Below are positions 8,267 to 17,757 of a DNA stretch of 64,000 nucleotides, in pieces (position 1 is the first letter of the stretch; each line of letters begins with the position of its first letter). A model generated the notes under the pieces. It was not told the origin of the DNA. It worked only from the letters and a program-made list of their open reading frames with translations, and searched no databases. The DNA is from LVI-A0039 sp033105485 (GTDB lineage Bacteria > Bacillota_I > Bacilli_A > UBA3375), in the NCBI GenBank assembly GCA_033105485.1, contig CP136956.1, forward strand, positions 1,865,792-1,929,791. The letters are read 5' to 3'. Both the position numbers and the translations under genes were made by a program.

Positions 8267-9350
8267 TCTGATTTTTGGACTACTTTTAGTAATTCTGATT
8301 TTATTAATTATTATAATATTAAAGCGTCCCAAAGTAATGGATTCTGATATAGGTCGACAAAATGAAATTTTATTAAAGTTACTAGAATCAAAGTTAAGTG
8401 GTCAAAATCAACTTTTATCACAAGCAACTCAAAATCAAAGTAAAATAATTGATGACAAAATTGCAGGTATCGATGCTAATATGCAAAGAACGAATAAGCA
8501 AATAGAAAATGTAATACGTCATATGTTTACTGATTTAGAGAGCAAAACTGAAGTGCAGAACAAGCGAAATATTGATCAAAATGTTAAATTTGAGAAACAG
8601 CTTGTAAAAGTGGCAAGTCTTGATGAGTCGCTGAGTAGTCTAGAGGAACGAATTGTCGATTTATCGATGATCTTAAATAATTCAAAGGCTAGAGGTACGT
8701 TTGGTGAAATTCAGCTATATCATTTGATAGATAATCAATTTGGGGTACAAAGCGATGTTGTTTGTAAACAAGATAAGTTATCAACGGGAGTAATTGTTGA
8801 TTTATCAATTGCGAGTAATAGTCTTGGTCAAAAAATATGTATTGACTCAAAGTTTCCTTTGGAAAATTATTTGGAATTTCGCGATACAGGTGAACAAGGA
8901 TTTAAAACATTATTTGAACGTGACATTAAAAAGCATATTGATGATATAGCAAACAAATATATCATAGGTGGAGAAACTGTAAACTTTGCAATTATGTTTA
9001 TTCCAAGTGAAGCGATTTACTTGGAGGTAATGGAAAATACAAAGCTAGTAGATTATAGCTACAAACACAAAGTGTGGCTCGCATCACCAACAACGCTTAT
9101 TGCTCTAATAACAATGTTAGAAAATATAAATACGGATTACAAGCGTATGGAAAACTTGACGCTTATTGAGTCTGAATTAGATAAATTAAATGTTGAATTT
9201 GAGCGTTTTAATAAGCGTTATACTAATTTATCACGTCATATGATACAGGTGATAAATGACTTTGAAGAGATTACGATAACACAACGTAAACTAAGTAATC
9301 GCTTTGAAGCGATAAAAAAAATGGAAATGGAAGGAGTTGAAGATGAATAA
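8259..9350 (+). CDS. rmuC: DNA recombination protein RmuC
   Basis: 363 aa with an N-terminal membrane helix (about 3-22), a long coiled coil (about 30-135) and the C-terminal RmuC domain starting at SKARGTFGEIQLYHLID. Within the domain are the DLSIASNSLGQKICIDSKFP and FIPSEAIYLE segments typical of the family, whose core is a nuclease-like fold. RmuC limits recombination at inverted repeats in Escherichia coli; the exact activity is not settled. It overlaps the preceding gene by 8 nt and the following gene starts within its last codons. Confidence 0.9.
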   Translation: MSNLIFGLLLVILILLIIIILKRPKVMDSDIGRQNEILLKLLESKLSGQNQLLSQATQNQSKIIDDKIAGIDANMQRTNKQIENVIRHMFTDLESKTEVQNKRNIDQNVKFEKQLVKVASLDESLSSLEERIVDLSMILNNSKARGTFGEIQLYHLIDNQFGVQSDVVCKQDKLSTGVIVDLSIASNSLGQKICIDSKFPLENYLEFRDTGEQGFKTLFERDIKKHIDDIANKYIIGGETVNFAIMFIPSEAIYLEVMENTKLVDYSYKHKVWLASPTTLIALITMLENINTDYKRMENLTLIESELDKLNVEFERFNKRYTNLSRHMIQVINDFEEITITQRKLSNRFEAIKKMEMEGVEDE

Positions 9351-9985
9351 TAACACATCACAAGCAAAAATATCCGATAATAAAAAGAAGTTTGACAAAT
9401 CAAAAAACTTTGATAAGAGCAAAAGACGTAAATTTAGCGATGAAGAGAAGAAATATCGTATTAGTATCATTGATGCAATGCAACCAGAGAAAAATCGAAA
9501 AATTTGGATTTGAAAGATCTTATATTGTATTTGAAAGAAGTGTTAATCGCCAAGAGAAGAGTGGAGATTTAGCAGAAGAACGCGGATTACAATATCTGAA
9601 GAATAAAAACTTATTATCTGAAAACTACGCAACAAATAGAGTTATTTGTTTAGGACGAATTAAAATTGAAGCCGACATTATTGATTATGACAATAAAATA
9701 GTATACGAAACAAAAAGTCGTAAAAATTATGATTTAGCCAAAAGTGCAATTCGTGATAAGTGGATGGTGTTTGAATATGATAAGAATCGCTCGCGATATC
9801 AAGATTATACATTTAAAGGTATAATTGTTGTAAATGAAGCTAGTGGGCCAGTAGTCAAACGTGTTTATGATTTCCCTAACTCAACAGTTAATACAGAAAG
9901 AATGAAGCGTAAATTTGATAATTATTTCAATCGTCTTGCAGAACTAAAAAAAATACAAAAAGTTAAAAAGAAAAAAACAGTCTAA
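9343..9985 (+). CDS. YraN-like PD-(D/E)XK nuclease-fold protein (one frameshift)
   Basis: The gene starts at the ATG overlapping the rmuC stop. Its first reading frame stops at 9511-9513, while the homologous sequence continues one frame over. Dropping one A from the five at 9490-9494 restores a single frame of about 213 codons. The N-terminal 45 residues are lysine-rich and disordered. The core, SGDLAEERGLQYL...NYATNRV...IEADIIDYDNKIVYETKSRK, follows the UPF0102/YraN layout: G.xAE.xA..YL, then an acidic E.D and a final E-x-K, as in Holliday-junction resolvase-like nucleases. The DNA-processing neighbour rmuC fits. A TTG reading at 9392 is an artefact of the shift. Confidence 0.6.
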
Positions 9986-10004
9986 ACGAATAGTTTAGGC
10001 TTAA
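9980..10004 (+). terminator. Probable terminator of the rbgA-rmuC operon
   Basis: 8-bp stem GTCTAAAC/GTTTAGGC (one G-T pair) at 9980-9987 with 9993-10000. The T-tract is short and broken, so efficiency is doubtful. Confidence 0.5.
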
Positions 10005-10009
10005 TTTCA

Positions 10010-10018
10010 TGTTATAAT
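10010..10018 (+). promoter_or_regulatory. Promoter of the YuzB-like gene
   Basis: Extended -10 TGTTATAAT, 25 nt before the start codon. Confidence 0.65.
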
Positions 10019-10043
10019 ATAATAGATTAGAAAAAGGAGCAAA

Positions 10044-10271
10044 ATGGATGTAATTTATTGTTTAAAGTGTCATAATAAAAAACGAGGACTAAGCTATGAT
10101 AGTGCAAAATCACAAATAGCAGAAGTATTAGAAATTGACATTGAAGATGTATTTAACGGATGTCCTAGTTTCTGTGGCCCTGGTAGTACACATCACTTTG
10201 CTGAAGTAGATGGAGAATTAGTTTATGATCTGTCATTTGATGGATTAATAACTAAATTAAAAGAGTTTTAG
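10044..10271 (+). CDS. DUF1450 / YuzB-like small protein
   Basis: 75 aa with four cysteines: a CLKC pair near the N-terminus and GCPSFCGPG in the middle, followed by FAEVDGELV. The second half closely follows the YuzB pattern (GC.S.CG......FA.VNGE.V), which is thought to be a thioredoxin-like or iron-sulfur-type small protein; the role is unknown. It starts after AAAAAGGAG. The downstream HD-domain gene begins 6 nt after its stop, so the two are co-transcribed. Confidence 0.65.
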   Translation: MDVIYCLKCHNKKRGLSYDSAKSQIAEVLEIDIEDVFNGCPSFCGPGSTHHFAEVDGELVYDLSFDGLITKLKEF

Positions 10272-10277
10272 GGAATA

Positions 10278-11404
10278 ATGGTAATTCGTGACGTTTTGTA
10301 TGGTGACATCAACATTGATGATGAAGTAATTGAAATGTTAATTAGAACTAAAGAAATGCAAAGGCTACGTGGAATTAAACAATTAGGTTTAACATATATG
10401 ATTTTCCCCGGAGCTGAACACTCAAGGTATACACATAGTATTGGTGTCTATTATTTAGCGACACAAATAGTAGAGGTACTTGAAAAGAAAAGTGGAATGA
10501 AATTTGACGAGCAAGAGAAGAAAGGGTTATTGCAGCATGTTTATTACATGACTTGGGTCATGGGCCTTATTCTCATGCCTCAGAATATTTCTTTGCTTAT
10601 GACCACGAGCAGATGACAGTTGAAATCATTATGAATAAGTACACGCAGATTCATAATATTTTAAGTGAGCAGCGCTACTATCAAGATGTAATTGACTTCA
10701 AAAAAAGAACATTCAAATAAACTATTAAATAGTATATTATCATCAAGTATTGATGCTGACAGAATGGATTATCTAGTTAGAGATAGTTATTATTGTGGTG
10801 TATCATACGGTAAGTTCGATTTACAAAGGTTGCTTAAAATAATTGATATTGCCGATGATAAAATTGTCTTTTTAGAAAAAGGAATTCATACGATAGAAGA
10901 CTTTTTATTAAGTAGATATCACATGTTTAATCAAGTATATTTAAATGATAAATCATCTGGTTATGAATTATTAGTATCAGAAATCTTAAAACGTATCTCT
11001 GAACTTAATGATGAAAACTATAAATTTAAAACTGATTTAGCTGTTCTTCTAAATTTTTATGATACAGATGAAATTGATGTACGTGATTTCGTTGAGTTAG
11101 ATGATATGCGTCTTTATCATATTATTGCTGAATTGCGAAATAATGAAAGTGATCCGAAGTTATTTGCATTATGTAGTGCATTATTAGATCATGAATTATT
11201 AGGAATCGATAACCCTGAAGAATGTAAATATACGTGGAAAATGAGTAAGTATACTAAGAAAGTGTATGATGGTCGTGAACCAGTTTATATAAAAATGAAA
11301 ATGGTGAGTTGAAAAAACTAGAGGACGTATCACAATTAGTTGAAATGTTTAAGAAAACATTGAAAATAAGTGTCCCTGCAACAACTTATGGAATTAGGAA
11401 ATAA
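10278..11404 (+). CDS. HD-domain phosphohydrolase, YwfO-like (three frameshifts)
   Basis: Read across three single-base shifts this is one gene of about 375 codons. The shifts are a lost G near 10535, one extra A in the seven at 10700-10706, and one missing A in the five at 11291-11295. The restored protein has an N-terminal YGDINIDDEVIEML and R..GIKQLG...HSR.THS..VY region, the metal-binding LLHDLGHGPYSH motif, and DADRMDYLVRDSYYCG. This is the dNTP-triphosphohydrolase-like YwfO family. The family probably hydrolyses nucleotides; the substrate here is unknown. Its upstream position to DUF1934 and argS is sensible for Bacilli. Each lesion falls at a homopolymer or base doublet, so sequencing error is likely. 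Confidence 0.75.
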
Positions 11405-11782
11405 ATGAAAAAAGCTAAAATTGAAATTGAAACACACATTGAAGATGAAGTAGTAACAGAAAAGTATATCTGTAAATTTGATGACTCAAACATTGAGTAT
11501 CAAGATCGACAAAAAACTGTCACTAAAATTAAATACAACGAAAATCAAATGATTTTAAATCGTAGTGGATTTGTAAACTATGAATTAACTCATGATGGTT
11601 CAAGCTCAGTAGAAAGTAATTTTAAAACTTTAGTTGAAGGTGAGCCGTTTGAAATGGTTTTGAAAATTGAAAATAAATCGTATATTATCAATAAATATGG
11701 TAAAATATTAAGTATTGAAATTCAATTTTTAAGAGAAGATAATAACCTTGTAAAACAAGTATTTAAGGTGGAGGCTAAATGA
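11405..11782 (+). CDS. DUF1934 (YwiB-like) protein
   Basis: 125 aa, all-beta pattern, no membrane helix. Alternating strands such as KAKIEIETHIEDE, TKIKYNENQMILNRSG and FVNYELTHDG match the lipocalin-like DUF1934 family. In Bacillus the member YwiB lies directly beside argS, as here; the stop overlaps the argS start by 4 nt (ATGA type). Function unknown. It is intact in the middle of a region full of frame lesions. Confidence 0.7.
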   Translation: MKKAKIEIETHIEDEVVTEKYICKFDDSNIEYQDRQKTVTKIKYNENQMILNRSGFVNYELTHDGSSSVESNFKTLVEGEPFEMVLKIENKSYIINKYGKILSIEIQFLREDNNLVKQVFKVEAK

Positions 11783-13392
11783 TAATTACAGATATTGAAA
11801 ATAAAATTATAAGTAATATATCGAAAATTGTTACTGATCAGTTTGAAGTAACTATTGATGTAGAACTTGAAAAACCGAAAGATATTAAAAATGGTTCTTT
11901 CTCAACAAACACAGCAATGAAACTTACGAAAGAGTTAAAGCGTAATCCACGTGAAATTGCAAAATCATAGTTGAAAACTATGAAACAGATGAATACATTG
12001 AGAAAATTGAAATTGCTGGTCCAGGTTTTATTAACTTTTACACAACAGCAAAATATACAAATGATATTTTAACTTCAATTGATCAAAACTATGGACAACA
12101 CAAGCCATTAGAAAATGGAAAATATTTAGTTGAGTATGTATCAGCAAATCCGACAGGAGATTTACACTTGGGTCACGCTCGTGGTGGAGCTTACGGAGAC
12201 GCTTTAATTCGTATTATGCGTAAAGCTGGTTATGATGTGACTAGTGAATATTATATTAATGACGCTGGTAACCAAATGAATAACTTAGGGATGTCAGTTC
12301 AATTCTTCTATTTAGAAAAATTAGGAATTGAAATAGAATTCCCTGCAGACGGATACCGTGGGCAAGATATTCAAACTATTGCAGAAAATATCTATAATGA
12401 GTTTGGAGATTCTAAGAAAGATGAAACTGTTGAGTTCTATACTGAATTTGGATACGCTCATAACTTAGAAGAGATTAAAAAAATCTTAGGTGCAATTAAT
12501 ATCGGTTTTGACAACTGGGTTAGTGAACGTAGGTTATATGCTGATAAAGAAGTTGAGAATGCTTTAACAACACTTGAAGAAAGTGGAGACTTATATGATG
12601 CGGACGGTGCTAAATGGTTAAGAACTAGTAAGTACTACGATGAGAAAGACCGTACAATTCAGAAGAGTGATGGAGCATTTACATACTTTGCTGCAGATAT
12701 TGCATACCACATTAACAAGTATAATCGTGGATACGATCACTTAATTGATATATGGGGAGCTGACCACCATGGTTACGTTGCTCGTGTTAAGTCATCAATC
12801 GAATCTTTAGGTCACGATGCAAATGCATTCGAAGTACCTTTAATTCAAATGGTTAGTATCTTAAATGACGGTGCAGCTGTTAAGATGAGTAAGCGAGCTG
12901 GAACTAGTGTAACAATTAAAGATTTACTTAAAGAAATTGACAGTGAGCTCTACGTTATTTCTTTGTTATGCGTTCACCAGACACTCAATTAGACTTTGAT
13001 ATTAAAGTTGCTAAAGAACAATCTATGGATAATCCAATGTACTACATTCAATATGCAAATGCAAGAATTAGCTCAGTATTAAATGATTGTGAGAAAAAAG
13101 GAATAACTAAAGCTATAATTAAGTGAAATTAGTGAACTTGAAGCAGAAGTTATTAACCATTTATCAATTTATCCAAAAGTAATAAGTGAATCTGCAAATA
13201 AACGATTACCACATATGATTTGTAATTATTTATATGACTTAGCTGCCTTTCCACAAGTACTACAACCAAGAACGTGTATTTGTTGAAGATCCTAAGGTTG
13301 CAGAAAATAAAATGTTAATGTACACAAGTATTAAGCATGTATTAGTAAGCGGACTAGATGTTTTAGGTATCGTTGCTAAAGATGAAATGTAA
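11779..13392 (+). CDS. argS: Arginyl-tRNA synthetase (four frameshifts)
   Basis: Read through four shifts this gives a complete class I enzyme of about 537 codons. Visible marks: N-terminal additional domain, ANPTGDLHLGHARGGAYGD (HIGH site), WGADHHGYV, VKMSKRAGT (KMSKS site), and the DALRYFF...DFDI and YIQYANARISS segments of the anticodon-binding domain. Shifts: a missing A at 11961-11964; a missing T near 12946; an extra A at 13121-13122; an extra T at 13248-13250. The enzyme is essential and no second copy is visible, so real inactivation is improbable. It charges tRNA-Arg. DUF1934 overlaps upstream; rpoE follows within 10 nt. Confidence 0.88.
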
Positions 13393-13401
13393 GGGGAAAT
13401 G

Positions 13402-13806
13402 ATGAAAGTAAGTATTATCGAATATATTATTAATAAAATTAACGAAAGTGGAGAAGCTGTTGATTTACGTGCAATCGTAGATGAAATTGGTTTCGAAAAC
13501 TACAACTTTGAATCAAAAGAAGAAATGATTGCTACTATTTATACTGATTTAATGGTTGATGGTCGTTTTGTAATGGTTGAAGATAAATGGGATCTTCAAG
13601 AAAAATATACTATGATTGAAATTAGAAAACACCGTTCTATGCAATTAGGAACTACAATCTCGGATTACTTAAACGATGATGGGGAAGTAATTGAAGATGA
13701 CGAAGAAGAAAACACACCAGTTCATTCTACAGACGATGATGACAACGTAATTAACGTTGACGAATCACTATCTGATTTCTTATCTGATGATGAATTAGAG
13801 GACTAA
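13402..13806 (+). CDS. rpoE: RNA polymerase delta subunit
   Basis: 134 aa from the second of two adjacent ATGs; the AAGGGG site is only 2 nt from the first ATG (13399) but 5 nt from this one. The N-terminal 85 residues form the HARE-HTH domain; the remaining 45 are very acidic (DDGEVIEDDEEEN, TDDDDN, LSDFLSDDE). Delta is found in Bacillota RNA polymerase, where the acidic tail helps displace nucleic acid and speeds recycling. Its position after argS is typical for the lineage. Confidence 0.92.
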   Translation: MKVSIIEYIINKINESGEAVDLRAIVDEIGFENYNFESKEEMIATIYTDLMVDGRFVMVEDKWDLQEKYTMIEIRKHRSMQLGTTISDYLNDDGEVIEDDEEENTPVHSTDDDDNVINVDESLSDFLSDDELED

Positions 13807-13807
13807 T

Positions 13808-14311
13808 ATGAAAGTACATATTGTATTATATCAACCAGAAATTCCGCCTAACACAGCGAACATTATGCGTACTTGTGTAGCAACAAACACAGCTTTGCAC
13901 TTAATTCACCCATTAGGGTTTGATTTGAACTACAAAGCTAATGAATTAAGAAGAAGTTCTACAAATTTTATTGATCAAGTTGAATTATATGAATATGATT
14001 CATTTGATGAATTTGTAGAAAAATGTAATCCCCAAAATATTGGATTACTAACTCGTTACGGTAAAAACATATGATAAATTAGATGCAACAGATGCTGAGG
14101 ATTTCTATATTGTTTTCGGTAAGAGAGTAGCGGGATTCCTCAAGAGATTCTTAAAAAGTACGAAAATGATACTTTTAGAATTCCTATGAGTGAAAAAATG
14201 CGATCAATTAACCTGTCAAACTGTGCAGCAATGATCACATATGAATTATTAAGACAAACAAATTTTGAAGGTTTAGAAATGGCTGAACCACACAAAATTG
14301 ATTATATTTAA
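13808..14311 (+). CDS. trmL: tRNA (cytidine(34)-2'-O)-methyltransferase (two frameshifts)
   Basis: A SpoU/SPOUT methyltransferase. The first frame gives MKVHIVLYQPEIPPNTANIM, RTCVATNTALHLIHPLGF and LLTRYGK, then shifts at the five A's at 14063-14067 (four expected). A second shift at AA, 14121-14122 (three expected), precedes SGIPQEILKKY, then IPMSEKMRSINLSNCAAMI (the S-adenosylmethionine knot) and the end. Restored length is about 167 codons, normal for TrmL, which methylates the wobble base of tRNA-Leu. Lesions match the homopolymer pattern of the neighbours. Confidence 0.82.
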
Positions 14312-14322
14312 GGAGTATATCA

Positions 14323-15645
14323 ATGATCTCAATCGAACCTGGGTCCTGGTTTAATACGTTTACGAACGTGGCGACTCAAACAAATACTGACAGTTCAAGC
14401 TTAGTCACATTAATTTTTATTATTATTGCCTTATTAGCTTTAAGTGCAATGAATTCAGGGTTAGAAATGGCCTTAGCATCAATCAATCGTATTCGAATTA
14501 AGAGTAAGAGCGAAAATGGAGATAAGAAAGCTCAAAAAGTTTTAAACTTAATTGAAAACTATGAGCGTTCTTCAACGACAATTATTGTATTTAACAATAT
14601 TGTAAATATCTTATTAGCGTCTGTTGCTTCATCTTTCTTTATTACTGTTTCACCAAAGTATGGTGTTTTAATGTCGACAATTATTATGACAATCTTAATT
14701 CTGATTTTTGGTGAAATTGTTCCTAAAATATATGGGGTAACTAATCCAGAAAAGATGTTATATGCTTTAGAACCATTTTTAAATGCATCTATTAAAATAT
14801 TAAAACCGATCGTTTTAGTATTCTTAGCAATTAACCGTCGAATTCAGCGTTTATTTGAAAGTGAAGAAGAAGATGAAATTGAGTATGGTGAAGTAGAAGA
14901 AGAGATTTTAACAATCATTCAAGAGAGTGAAGATGAAGGTAAAATCGAAGCAGAAGATGGGGAATTAATTCGTAATGCAGTTGAATTTAATGAAACTCGT
15001 GTAAGTGAAATTTATTCGCCGAAACATAAATTTGTTTCTATTTCTGTTGATGATGATATCGAAGAAATCTTAACAGTATTAAAAAGAGAAAAATTCTCTC
15101 GTGTCCCTGTTTACGAAGGTGACAGTGATAATATAGTTGGTATCTTGTATGAACGTGATTTCTACATGTATTATACAGCTGATAAAAATGTTAATATTCG
15201 CGAAATTATGCGTGAACCAATTCATGTACCAGATACAATGAAAATTCAAAAGTTACTAGTGTCATTACAACAAAAACATAGCCATATGTCGATTGTTGTT
15301 GATGAACGTGGAACTGTTGTTGGTTTATGTACAATGGAAGATATTATAGAAGAATTAGTTGGAGAAATTTGGGATGAACATGAAAGTGTTGAATACGAAT
15401 ATGTAAAACTATCTGATAATAAATTTGAAGTTAGTGGTAACTTCTCAATTAATGAATTCAATGATTTGTTTGAAAAAGAAGATATCGCACCAGAGACGGA
15501 CGAAGATACAATTGCGGGTTATATATTAGAACTTGCTGAACGTATCCCTGATAATGGAGAAATAATTGAAGACAACGACTTTTTATTCACTGTGCAAACA
15601 GAAAGTGGAAAGAAAATTGATACTATAATCGTAGAACTAAAATAG
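14323..15645 (+). CDS. DUF21/CBS-domain CorC-type membrane protein
   Basis: 440 aa. The N-terminal DUF21 region has three to four membrane helices (about 28-50, 83-110, 115-140, then an amphipathic stretch). It is followed by an acidic linker (EEDEIEYGEVEEE), a pair of CBS domains (about 220-340, with FSRVPVYEGDSDNIVGILY and MSIVVDERGTVVGLCTMEDI) and a C-terminal CorC_HlyC transport-associated domain. Homologues (YhdP/YrkA, TlyC-like) are linked to magnesium homeostasis, not true haemolysis. It starts after AAGGAG and ends with a strong terminator. Confidence 0.88.
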   Translation: MISIEPGSWFNTFTNVATQTNTDSSSLVTLIFIIIALLALSAMNSGLEMALASINRIRIKSKSENGDKKAQKVLNLIENYERSSTTIIVFNNIVNILLASVASSFFITVSPKYGVLMSTIIMTILILIFGEIVPKIYGVTNPEKMLYALEPFLNASIKILKPIVLVFLAINRRIQRLFESEEEDEIEYGEVEEEILTIIQESEDEGKIEAEDGELIRNAVEFNETRVSEIYSPKHKFVSISVDDDIEEILTVLKREKFSRVPVYEGDSDNIVGILYERDFYMYYTADKNVNIREIMREPIHVPDTMKIQKLLVSLQQKHSHMSIVVDERGTVVGLCTMEDIIEELVGEIWDEHESVEYEYVKLSDNKFEVSGNFSINEFNDLFEKEDIAPETDEDTIAGYILELAERIPDNGEIIEDNDFLFTVQTESGKKIDTIIVELK

Positions 15646-15675
15646 CTGAAGTAATTCGGCTATTTAGTTTTTGTA
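15640..15675 (+). terminator. Terminator before pnp
   Basis: 11-bp stem AAATAGCTGAA/TTCGGCTATTT around GTAA, followed by AGTTTTTG. Confidence 0.85.
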
Positions 15676-15689
15676 TATAAAGGAGAAAA

Positions 15690-17756
15690 ATGCAAAGCAT
15701 TTATAAATTAGAAATCGGTGGACGTGACCTAGAAGTTACGTTAGGAAAGTTCGCTAAACAAGCTACTGGAAGTGCAATGGTAGCTTATGGAGATACACAA
15801 ATTTTAGCAACTAGTGTATTAAGTAAAAGAGAAGAAGATAGAGGTTTTTTCCCATTAGTTGTAAACTATGAAGAAAAATTATATGCAACTGGTAAAGTAC
15901 CTGGAAGTTTCTCTAGGCGTGAAGGACGTCCGAGTGATAATGCAACATTAGCTGCAAGGTTAATTGACCGTCCAATTAGACCTTTATTCCCAGATGGGTA
16001 CCAACGTGAAATTCAAATTGTTACAACTGTTATGTTTAGATAAAGATAATGAGCCAGAAGTAACAGCGATTAACGCTGCAAGTATTGCATTAAGCTTAAG
16101 TGCATCAATTCCATTTGAAGGGCCAATTGGTGCAGTTCACACATTAACTTCATTGTTAACCCAACAGTAGAAGAACGTGAGACAAGTGATTTAGAACTTA
16201 GAGTTGCTGGTACAGCTGATGCAATCAACATGGTTGAAGCTAAAGCAAACGAATTAAGTGAAGCTGAAATTGCAGATGCTATCTTACTAGCTCATGAAGA
16301 AATTAAGAAAATCGTTGCATTCCAAAATCAAATTAAAGCTGAACTTGGTATTGAAACTGCTACATGGACACGTGAAGTTCATCAGTTAGAAGCCGGAATT
16401 GAAAGTAAGATCGAAACTACATTCAATGATCAAATTTTAGAAGCAATGAAAATTGAAACTAAGCAAGAAAAAGCTGAAAAATTATCAGAAGTTGAAGAAC
16501 TTATTGTTGCTGACTTTGGTTATGAAGATGAAGAAGAGGAAAAACTTGTTCGTAAATTAATCGACAAACGTGTAAAACAAATCTTCCGCGATTTAATTAT
16601 CCATGACAACCACCGCCCTGATGGTCGTGTAACAACAGAAGTTAGAGCTTTAAGTAGTGAGACTGAATTACTAAAACGTGCTCATGGTTCAGCTCTGTTT
16701 ACTCGCGGAGAAACACAAGCATTAGCAGCAGTTACTTTAGGTATGAAAATGGATGGACAGTTGTTAGATGGATTCGAATTAGAATCTGAAAAATTATTTA
16801 TGTTACATTACAATTTCCCTCCTTACTCAGTAGGTGAAACAGGTCGTATTGGTAGTCCTGGTCGTCGTGAAATCGGTCACGGGAACTTAGCGGAAAAAGC
16901 ATTAAGTATTGTAATTCCTAAATATGACGAATTCCCTTATACTGTACGTGTTGTATCTGAAATTTTAGAAAGTAATGGATCATCTTCACAAGCTACTGTA
17001 TGTGCAGGATCAATGGCATTAATGCAGGCTGGTGTCCCAATTAAGAAACAAGTTGCTGGGATTGCAATGGGTCTTATTGGTGATGATGAAGGAAGCTATA
17101 CTATCTTAACAGATATTCAAGGTTTAGAAGACCACTTAGGTGACATGGACTTTAAAGTTGCGGGTACTAATGATGGTATTTGTGCAATTCAAATGGATAT
17201 TAAAATTAAAGGTATTACTAAAGAAATCTTAACAGAGGCACTGGAACAAGCAAGAATCGGTCGTTTACACATTTTAGATCACATGAACGAAACTATCGCT
17301 GCACCTAATACAGAGTTAAGTGAACATGCTCCAAAAATTGATACACTTCAAATTAAGCCAGCAAAAATCAAAGATGTAATTGGTAAGGGCGGAGACACTA
17401 TTAACAAGATTATCGATGAAACTGGTGTTAAAATTGATATTGAAGATGATGGTTTAGTTGCTATCTACGGTATTGATAATGATATGATGAAACGTGCTCG
17501 TCAAATTATTGAAGAAATTGTAAAAGAATATGAAGTAGGACAAGTATTTACTGGTAAAGTTACAAGAATTGAAAAATTCGGAGCTTTCGTTAAGTTTGAT
17601 ACTAAAGGTGATGCATTAGTTCATATTTCTGACTTAGCTAAAGGTCGAGTTGAGAAAACAGAAGATGTAGTTCAAGTTGATCAAGAAGTAGAAATTACAA
17701 TTAAAGAAATTGACAACAAAGGTCGTATTAAAGCAAAATTAAACTACGAGGAATAA
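15690..17756 (+). CDS. pnp: Polyribonucleotide nucleotidyltransferase (PNPase), two lesions
   Basis: The full gene spans two RNase PH-like domains, the helical linker, KH (IKPAKIKDVIGKGGDTINKI) and S1 (VGQVFTGKVTRIEKFGAFV). The active core GRIGSPGRREIGHGNLAEKA is intact. Reading frame 0 breaks at 16035-16043 (TTAGATAA) and resumes, after a stretch in frame 1, at about 16150. The second lesion is not a homopolymer slip: by comparison with family members, about 13 nt are missing between GAVH and FIVNPTVEE. PNPase degrades RNA 3' to 5'. No promoter is evident after the preceding terminator apart from weak AT-rich sequence. Confidence 0.9.
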
Positions 17757-17757
17757 A

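Noticed and set aside
9392..9985. Gene starting at the TTG at 9392
   Set aside because: Its N-terminal 30 residues are an out-of-frame reading; the real gene begins at 9343 and is shifted at an A-run.
12168..12992. A separate 274-aa arginyl-tRNA synthetase-like gene
   Set aside because: It is the middle of one argS gene; conserved flanking domains continue in the other frames on both sides.
16230..17756. A shorter PNPase starting at 16230
   Set aside because: The first RNase PH domain is present upstream in interrupted frames; the ATG is internal to a conserved helix and has no ribosome site.
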